Below, piece by piece: positions 57,351 through 64,000 of a stretch of DNA of 64,000 nucleotides; position 1 is the first letter of the stretch, and the number at the start of each line of letters is the position of its first letter. The stretch covers positions 17,377,982 through 17,441,981 of the forward strand of contig CM053328.1 of the NCBI GenBank assembly GCA_028583605.1, given 5' to 3'. The stretch comes from Dastarcus helophoroides. Lineage: Eukaryota > Arthropoda > Insecta > Coleoptera > Bothrideridae. Made by a program: the position numbers and the translations under genes. Below the pieces are notes generated by a model. The model searched no databases, had not been told where the DNA came from, and worked only from the letters and a program-made list of their open reading frames with translations.

Positions 57351-59058
57351 ACTTTAACTAGGGGATGTTGTGTACCTTGAAATGAGGATTTAGTTATTTT
57401 GTCTTTGGCTGATAAATTTTAGATTACTTTTAAAGATTTTTATTTTTATTTTACTTTTAAATGTTATCTTGGTTATATTGTTGCGAATTTTCTCTCCAAT
57501 ATATTTTTGAGCATATATTTTTTTGCTTTATTAATAATTAGTTTTCTGACATTTCAGTTAAACTTTAATAGACTAGTTTTGTCCGAATAAGAAACAGGTT
57601 TGAACTTCAGTAATTATAAAGGTAATTGAGCGGAGTAACTGATCAGACAAGAAAAATAAAATTTTGCATCTCCATTTACTGGTAAATATGTAGTTGAAAC
57701 TTCGCATACGTGTATTTTATTATTAAAGCGATATTAGTCCAAGTTTCAGGAGAGCGTAATAAAATTTGAAATTTAATTAAAACTTGTTCCTCGTATACAT
57801 CTAAGTAGAAGCTGCAAAGTGAAATTTCTAAAGGGAACATGACCCAAGTTGTTATTCGATACCTTCCTTCATCTTATTTTTTAATTAACCTCTTGACCTC
57901 GCAGTCTCTTCATCTAAGAGCGACAGGACGAAAGTAAATTAATCTTTTTAAAAGCCACAGCCATTATCTGCTACATCTGCGTTTCAACTACCTAAAGAAG
58001 ATCGCTTTCAGTTGATAATTTCGCCCTTTTATTCCAAATTCAGAAGCTCGACATCTATGGTTATTAAATCATTTTTAAAACTCAGAAACCCATCTTGTTT
58101 ACGGTCGCCGTAAAAATGATATAATTTATAGCAAAAGTTCCCGCAAACTTACCCATTATATTCCAAATGTAACGTACACTCTCGTGAACTAATATTTCAT
58201 GGCAGGACTATATCCAATCTGGCGGTCGGCGTGGCGCTATAACCGACTCATTAATGGTTTTTTTGTCCTGTAGGAAAAAAGCCTTTGGTTTCTTTTCGTT
58301 ACAGCAATGTGGCGTCGTCGCCTCGCGGTGCAATTACCTTTGTCATGTGAGACGTATCGTCAAAAAAAAAACCGTGCACGTAACGGTTCAATTAGCACCG
58401 ATTACAAAGTTTTTAGAAGTTATAAAAGGCAAAAAGCGCGCAACGTTGACAAATTGATATCTCTGCCAGCACGTGAGCCTTGCTTATGAATTTTAACGCA
58501 TTTCCTTGGATCTCATTTCTTTCTCTCTAGGTGTTGTCTATATATATTAACATAGTAAAAACGTTTAATGCAGAAAAATATATGAAGTATTACAGATGGC
58601 TCCTTCAATTTTCAGATATTGCCACAGATGCGGAAAACCCCCGCTAATTGTCCAAGATAGGAACTGTTATATTTCTAGATAAAAAGTCTAATTAGCGGTG
58701 AACACATTTGCTAAATCAGAAAAGACTTTTTAGTCCCTTCAATTATGAACGAAAAGGGTCTAACAGAAATTCAGGATGAACAACGGCCCCGATTACCCAC
58801 ATCACGGGGATTACATCACAATTAATAATGAATAAGTGTCCATCTCAGTTTATCAAATAAGCGAAAATTTGTGGCATGTGACATGTGTTGATCCAATCCT
58901 GAGCTAGACAATATTCATTTTTTCATAATTTAGGAGCTCCGTTAAAATCAACTTTATATTTTTAAAATTGTAGGAATATTTGATTTTCTCAAAACAAAAT
59001 TTTGTATGCTTCTGTTTAAAAAAGTTAAGACAAAAATATAACAAACATATATGTTACA
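57351..59058. other. Non-coding stretch, partly GC-richer
   Basis: About 57840-58500 is repeat-poor and GC-richer (TCTGGCGGTCGGCGTGGCGC; GTGGCGTCGTCGCCTCGCGG). A good GGGTAAGTTTGC donor lies on the minus strand near 58148 and could mark a 5' untranslated exon, but nothing confirms it. The frames at 58254-58489 resemble no family. Confidence 0.3.
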
Positions 59059-60400
59059 GGCATAGTGAGAAATTAAAATATTAACAATGCTCAAGAAATG
59101 TCAGCAACGAACGCTTATATTTTTCATTGCTAGAAATATGAAACTATTGTGCAGCATTTCCTATTTTGCCCAGTCATTGTGAGTAATGCCCACAATAAAT
59201 TAGGCAAAGCAGTTAAATGCGATTACCACGTCAGATGTAACCTTACTTACAAATGACACTGCACTGTTTAGGTGCAGACACGCTACTGTCTGTTTTCAGA
59301 TATTAAACTTACAATTTTTATTTGTTTATTTTTGCTTTTTTTTTTCTAAAATATCGGCTTAAAACTGAAAATTTAGTTTTTTTTTTATTAAATGTAGGCT
59401 TGGTTGTTAGTTTTTTTTACCTTAATTGTAATATTTTCATTGTTTTTCTGTAAATTTAAACCAGATATTTTGAATTATTTTCTTTATATTTTGTGATAAT
59501 TTTTGCAAATAATTTTAAACTTTTTTGAAAATTTGAAACGTTTGTCAAATTTATATATTTAAATTTTAAACTTAAAAATTTCCAGAGTTTGATACTTACA
59601 TTATTGAAACAAGACAAAAGACAAACAAAACTACAGCAGGGGTAGCACTAGATGACGTACGTTAAATTTCCTTACGGGAATGTGCAAGAAAATGTTGGTC
59701 TGTTGGAGTGCAAGCTTGGAAAATTATATAACTCAAAATGTCACAACAGTAACCCCTAATTTAACAATTAACAAATATATAAATACGCTACTTAAATTTT
59801 TATAACCTCATTGTTTTGTAAGTTACAAATGGAGTACTAATCTACACTCTAAGTCTAATTATATCGGGTATACAAAAAGTTTTCTAATTTAGTGTGCTGC
59901 TGTCATTTTTTGTCATCTTCACGTATGTTTCTTAATTAATTAGAACTTACCAAATTAACATTTCACCTTGACATAAAAGTTCTGCAATACTATCAGGAAA
60001 AGAAAAGATCCACTCACGATTACTTTTTTGGGCTTTTCGAAAATAGGATTCGACAATAAAAGATTTTTCTTCGATTTTAACATCAAAACAATAGAATATT
60101 TTTCAAAGGTAAAGTTTGTTCACCTGTTTGTTTAAAATACCGATCAAGTAAGGAACATACGTAAACATGACAAAAAATTGACACCAGCACACTAGATTGG
60201 AAAACTTTTTGAAGACCCTATATTTTACTATGTATTTATCCTGCCCAAGATTTCATGGGCATTATCAGCAATGCCCGGACAGTGTGGTTAGTTTACAAAT
60301 ATTTTCCACAATGATCTTCAATGTTAGGCACTGTTCACATTGACCGGACACTGCACACAATGACTGATTTCCCACTATGCCCCTACCGTATAAAACAAGA
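59059..60400. mobile_element. Probable inverted-repeat element with GGCATAGTG ends
   Basis: AGGCATAGTGAGAAAT at 59059 is mirrored by ATTTCCCACTATGCCCC at 60388. Inner pairs involve GTCATTGTG / CACAATGACTG and TGCCCA / GGGCAT strings. It contains the MITE at 59866-60218. Boundaries and unity are uncertain. Confidence 0.35.
59866..60218. mobile_element. GGGTATAC-type MITE, best copy
   Basis: GGGTATACAAAAAGTTTTCT, AATTTAGTGTGCTG and TGTCATTTTTTGTCAT at left are mirrored at right by ATGACAAAAAATTGACA, CCAGCACACTAGATT and GGAAAACTTTTTGAAGACCC. Terminal repeats are about 70 bp. Relatives are at 46510-46831 and 3645-3825. Confidence 0.7.
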
Positions 60401-60950
60401 TAGCAACATTTCTAAGCGACTCCGATGCACCAGAAGAATATTTTATTAAAGAAAATCACGGCTTTTGATAATCTTGTTTATTAGGAAATAATAACAGTAG
60501 CTTCCTTTTTGAAGCGCATTGTAGAGCTGGGGATGTAACGAATACTGGTTTTCCCACACGCGAATGCGAATGCAAATATTGACTTTTTGACTGGGAGCAA
60601 CTTAAAGACTTTTGTGAAAAAAGTTGCGATTTTTTAGAAGAAAAAAACCAGTTTTTAAAATTATTTCTCTGACAATTTGTATTTTCATTTAAATTTTGAC
60701 ATAATCCCGAAATTTACAAAAAATATTTTTCTCTAAATATCGTAAAAACATTATTCTATAAATTTCTATGCTTTTATTAAAATTTTTGAATTTGAGAAAA
60801 AGCCAAATTTTTGATAAAAAAGCTCAATTTGAGACTTCGAGAATAAGACAAATTTTGAAAAATAGGTTGAAATTTCTGGACAGTCACAATTTGGAGGAAA
60901 ATGCCGAAATTTACATAAAATATTTAAAATTTTCAATAGTCAAATTTCGA

Positions 60951-61313
60951 ACAGGATATTCTTCTTCCGGGATTGGACCATGTCAAACAACTTATAAAAG
61001 TGTTCGATATTTCGCCCACCATCGGAGGGAGCTTCTTCAGGAAAAAAGAAACTATAAATGACAAATAAAATACAAGGAAATATACAAAAATGAAAAAAGC
61101 CAATTTCAAAACATCAGAGCACGGTAACTCATTATGTTCACCATAACAGAGGCGAAACTCTTCTGAATTGAAAAAAAAAGGATAAGAAAGTTTAGATAGA
61201 AGAGCACGGTAACTCACTGTGTCCACCATACCACAGGCGAAACTCTCCTCAAACACTTTTAGTAGTTCTTTGACACGGTCCAATCCCGGAAGAACTATAT
61301 CTTGCACTGACTC
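60951..61313. mobile_element. Inverted-repeat element with hammerhead-like motif (Penelope-like or retrozyme-like)
   Basis: TTCTTCCGGGATTGGACCAT then GTCAAACAACTTATAAAAGT at 60961 is mirrored at 61252-61297 (ACTTTTAGTAGTTCTTTGAC then ACGGTCCAATCCCGGAAGAA). Between them are two direct copies of a 52-bp segment (AGAGCACGGTAACTCA ... GGCGAAACTCT) at 61116 and 61201, 85 bp apart. The left arm runs into a hammerhead-like motif on the minus strand. The 124-codon minus-strand frame across it is repeat sequence, not a gene. Confidence 0.5.
60998..61050 (-). ncRNA. Hammerhead-ribozyme-like motif, minimal type
   Basis: Minus strand: CTGAAGA (61040-61034), one extra A, stem II GCTCCC with GG-T-GGGC (one bulge) around loop TCCGAT, then GAA (61013-61011), a loop-less two-pair stem III AT|AT, then C (61006) at the cleavage position, then GAA. 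Stem I can form GAA (61005-61003) with TTC (61043-61041). This is the core order CUGANGA, stem II, GAA, short stem III, UH of hammerheads; the tiny stem III is a feature of those known in Penelope-like elements. Activity is inferred, not shown. Confidence 0.45.
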
Positions 61314-61664
61314 TGGCCGTGGAAGCCTTCGTTATCATAGTTAAATTTAGATGGGAAACAGTATAATTTTGAATAAAACGTCATAATTTAGAAAAAGACG
61401 AATTATAATTAAAAAAAACAGTTTCGGGATAAAGTCGGAATTTTCAACACATCAAATTTAAATATAAAACTGACCTTTTTTAAAAATTTGAAGAATATCT
61501 TAATTTTAGAGAAACAGACGATTTTCGAGGTAAAAATCTAAAGTTTCGAAAATCCAAACTAATTTTCACAAAAAAAATTTTTTTTGAGGAAAAGGGCAAA
61601 TTTTGAGGAAAATTTCAGGAAAAAAGTCGAAATTTCAAGAAAAAGACCTTTCTTGACATTTGAC
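61314..61664. other. Cryptically repetitive AT-rich tract
   Basis: GAAATTTC / AAAAAGTCG type sequence, no coding. Confidence 0.45.
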
Positions 61665-62597
61665 ACAGTGTGAGTAAGGTAAAACCCTGTAGCTCCTACA
61701 ATTATTTTGGTATCAAAAATCTTTTTAGTTTTTTAGTTGAAAAGTACACTACTACGAGGCACACATTTTAAAATTATTTTATACTACACAGGGTGAATAT
61801 ATACACAGTAGTGCACTAAAGTTGTCTTTTTTAAATAGAACACCCTGTATATTATGAAATATTTAAATGACATGCAAACTGCTGATTAATACGATGTTAA
61901 ACAGTAGGGGTACGCGATTAATAGTTTTTGAGATATTTAGAAAAATTATGAAATTTCAGCTTAATTTTGAAGCTCGTTTGAAAGACCAGAAACAATCAAC
62001 TTAATTTATTTTTTATGCAAATAATTACAGTGTGTCCTTTTCTTGAAAATTAGTGTAATTTGATTTAACTAGTATTTGATATTATACAGGGTGGTTAGAA
62101 AACGCAAAATTACATTTTTGTCAAAAAATTCAAATAGCACGGCTTATATATTATTTTTAATTTTTCTTAAGCAACAACTAAACCTTCATTTGTTTTTAAA
62201 AGTTGTGGGTCTAGCTCTTATAGTTTGAGAATTATTTACCTTTAAATTTGAAAAATAAAAATTATCGACATTTGAATGTTTAAAACTCATCTCTGTTTGA
62301 AGTTGTTGGAAATTTATTTTTTAACGGTAATGAAAAAATAAACTTTTTACCGCATAATTTTGAAAAAAGCTTACAAAACCAGAAATTCGATATATCTCGT
62401 TCCAACTGCGATCTTACCAATTTAAGGTAAAATACACAACTGTTATTAGAGTACTTTAGCTTAATTAGGCCACAGTGTAGGTTTAACTTACTTTCTTTTT
62501 GAATTTTTGGTGAAACGGAGTGCTCCTTGGTTATCTTCCAAAATTGAAATACAAATCTTGTCCCCTGAAACCGAGAAGGATTAAAAAACACAAGAGA

Positions 62598-62640
62598 GGT
62601 TGCTCTAACGCGTTTCCATAGCCAAGCTATCATCTTCAGA
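62598..62640 (-). ncRNA. Hammerhead-ribozyme-like motif, minus-strand copy
   Basis: This is the mirror copy in the left arm: CTCT, CTGAAGA, TG, stem II ATAGC-TTG-GCTAT (perfect), G, GAAA, CGCGTT, AGAG. It differs from the plus-strand copy by a few substitutions that keep stems I and III; stem II is better paired. Confidence 0.5.
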
Positions 62641-62649
62641 GAGCAGCAT

Positions 62650-62692
62650 CTCTCTGAGGATGAGAGCTTGGCTATCGAAACGCGTTAGAGCA
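62650..62692 (+). ncRNA. Hammerhead-ribozyme-like motif, plus-strand copy
   Basis: CTCT (62650-62653), CTGAGGA (62654-62660), an extra T, stem II GAGAGC-TTG-GCTATC with one mismatch, GAA (62677-62679), loop-less stem III ACG|CGT (62680-62685), T (62686) at the cleavage position, then AGAG (62687-62690), which pairs with CTCT as stem I. All core positions except the extra base before stem II fit the hammerhead. Loop-less stem III suggests action as a dimer, as proposed for minimal hammerheads. Inference only. Confidence 0.5.
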
Positions 62693-63745
62693 AGTTGTTT
62701 TTTAATCCTTCTTGGTTTCAGGGGACAAGATTTGTATTTTAATTTTTCTTTTTGAAAATATGCTGCATAGAATATATTTATTAATATTTTTTTTATTGTC
62801 GTTGAGAAAAATGGGTTTGTTTTGTTAATTTTCCTCACCAAAACAAATGTAAAATTGACCAGAGTAAACAAATGTTGTACCATGCACTAGTATCACTCTT
62901 ATTTGCTTAAATAATGTTCACTGTGCAAGGAACATACAGCACAGATGCATAGAATTTAGGTATACATGACAAGCAGCATCTAAACCAATATATTTTCTAT
63001 TTAAGGGTTCATATTTTTGAAAATATGCAATTTATATAATAAAAATTAAAGCAGAAAATTAAATTAGTGCATTTTAAAAACATTATCTTTGTTTAGATAT
63101 AAAAAACATGAGAAAAAACTCATTTAACTAAAATCAATCTATAGAATTTGAATTTTTTTAATTTGAAATTAAATATCTCCCGAACTATGAGAATTAGCCA
63201 TAAATGTTTACATCAAAGTAAAGCTTAGCTGTTAATTAACAGAAATGAGAAATAATATACAGGGTGTGCTATTTGAATTTTTTGAGAAAAATGTCATTTT
63301 CCGTTTGCAAATCACCCTGTCTAACTGCAAACTTATTTAAATAAAATTACATCAAATTACATTTTTTAAGAAAAGCATATTTTAAAATAATCTGCCCTAA
63401 AAATAAAATCATTTGGATGTTTCCCAAATTTTAAGCTTGCAGTTTAGGTTTAATTTTCATGATTTTTCCAATTATCTCAAAAACTGTTAACCACAGACCC
63501 GTATTGTTTGATATCATTTTAATCAGCATTTTTGTCAGAAACTGAAATATGTAAAATTATATAGGATGTTCCATTTCCAAAAAGTCAACTTTACTGCACC
63601 ATTCTGTATATGTTCACCCTGCATAGTGAAAAATAATTTAAGAATGTGCGTCTTATGCTTATGTACCTTCGCACCAAAAATATTTTTGTTAGAGAAGAAT
63701 CTGTAGGAGCTACGGTGCTTTACACTACTAATGACTCGCCCTGTA

Positions 63746-64000
63746 TTTATTTTTTATTTTTAAGTTCCTCCCACCCCCTGCCATACTGTGACATCAGAAA
63801 ATAATCACTATTGAGATAAACGATATTTAACTTTCCACTCACAATTGAGGATTTGAACAAAATAAAAAAACCTTAGGAGAAAATTAAAAATTGTAAATTT
63901 TAGAACAAAATTAAAAAGAAACCCAACCCTAAAAAAAATCGTAAAATGAAACAAAAACGGCCCAAAATATACCTTTTTCACAAAATAATGCTTTTTCGTT
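63746..64000. other. AT-rich end of window, nothing recognised
   Basis: No frame or repeat could be supported. Confidence 0.4.

Larger units (their letters stand above)
62542..62745. mobile_element. Hairpin element carrying two opposed hammerhead-like motifs
   Basis: The arms 62542-62644 and 62648-62745 are near-perfect mirror images: ACAAATCTTGTCCCCTGAAA, AGAAGGATTAAAAAAC, GCTCTAACGCGTTTC, ATAGCCAAGCT and TCTCATC/TATCATC strings recur inverted. The outermost stretch also occurs as a relic near 34946. Each arm contains a hammerhead-like core reading outward. The frames at 62280-62633 and 62605-62883 are chance frames over the hairpin. Confidence 0.7.
61665..63745. mobile_element. 2.1-kb fold-back element
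   Basis: The outer ends are ACAGTGTGAGTAAGGTAAAA at left and, inward from the right, ACAGGGCGAGTCATTAGTAG. Shared arm landmarks are GTAGCTCCTACA (61689 and mirrored at about 63700), ACACAGGGTGAATATAT / TATGTTCACCCTGC, and CAAATAGCACGGC (62131) with ACAGGGTGTGCTATTTG (63260). Arms are 600 bp or more. A hairpin element occupies the centre. No transposase. Confidence 0.65.

Noticed and set aside
60933..61307. 124-codon frame with a hydrophobic stretch, at first taken as a membrane protein
   Set aside because: It spans the inverted arms and the 85-bp-spaced direct repeats of a repeat element; the hydrophobic part is AT-rich spacer.

Overview
The window looks like AT-rich insect nuclear DNA. A beetle is my guess from the mix of repeats, but that is inference. 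It is dominated by decayed and nested transposable elements. No bacterial-type operon, CRISPR array or tRNA/rRNA gene was recognised.

Host genes. All clear host coding sequence lies in the first 3.3 kb, on the minus strand. Two exons (2889-3223 and 491-693) encode the first Ig domain and the start of the second Ig domain of a Beaten path (Beat) family protein; splice sites and phases agree. The gene continues off the left edge. Between its last visible exon and that edge lies a separate minus-strand open frame (1-245), whose LVNPNC and DLCD motifs resemble the CXorf65-like family; if real, it is a gene nested in a beat intron. Upstream of the Ig1 exon no long exon was found. A 19-nt phase-compatible mini-exon candidate at 39243-39261 would complete a hydrophobic leader. 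If it is right, about 36 kb of the window is one beat intron.

Repeats, left to right: a pogo-like MITE and an inverted-repeat element inside the beat intron; a 2.3-kb hAT-type element with an 8-bp target duplication (6600-8880) carrying a mariner-derived MITE; an inverted-repeat element (11657-12336); an RTE-type LINE (14240-16810) split by an inverted-repeat element; a three-level nest at 18902-22879 (inverted-repeat element, then a solo-LTR candidate with heat-shock-element motifs, then a second inverted-repeat element at the LTR TATA box); a 1.8-kb fold-back element (23802-25599); a Jockey-type LINE tail interrupted by a 552-bp MITE (27828-28644); a mariner with a perfect 52-bp palindrome (39337-40251); a Tc1-like relic; a DD41D-like transposon with a near-complete but broken transposase and a LINE in its right terminal repeat (43615-46165); further LINE copies (48937-49262, 54604-57350); a 0.9-1.1 kb unclassified repeat present twice; and a right-hand cluster (59060-63745) of inverted-repeat elements containing hammerhead-ribozyme-like motifs of the minimal type known from Penelope-like elements.

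The most unusual signal is the set of hammerhead-like motifs: two facing each other in a near-perfect hairpin at 62542-62745, one at 60990-61050, and a relic at 3395-3440. Everything here is read by eye; element ends are approximate unless target duplications are stated.
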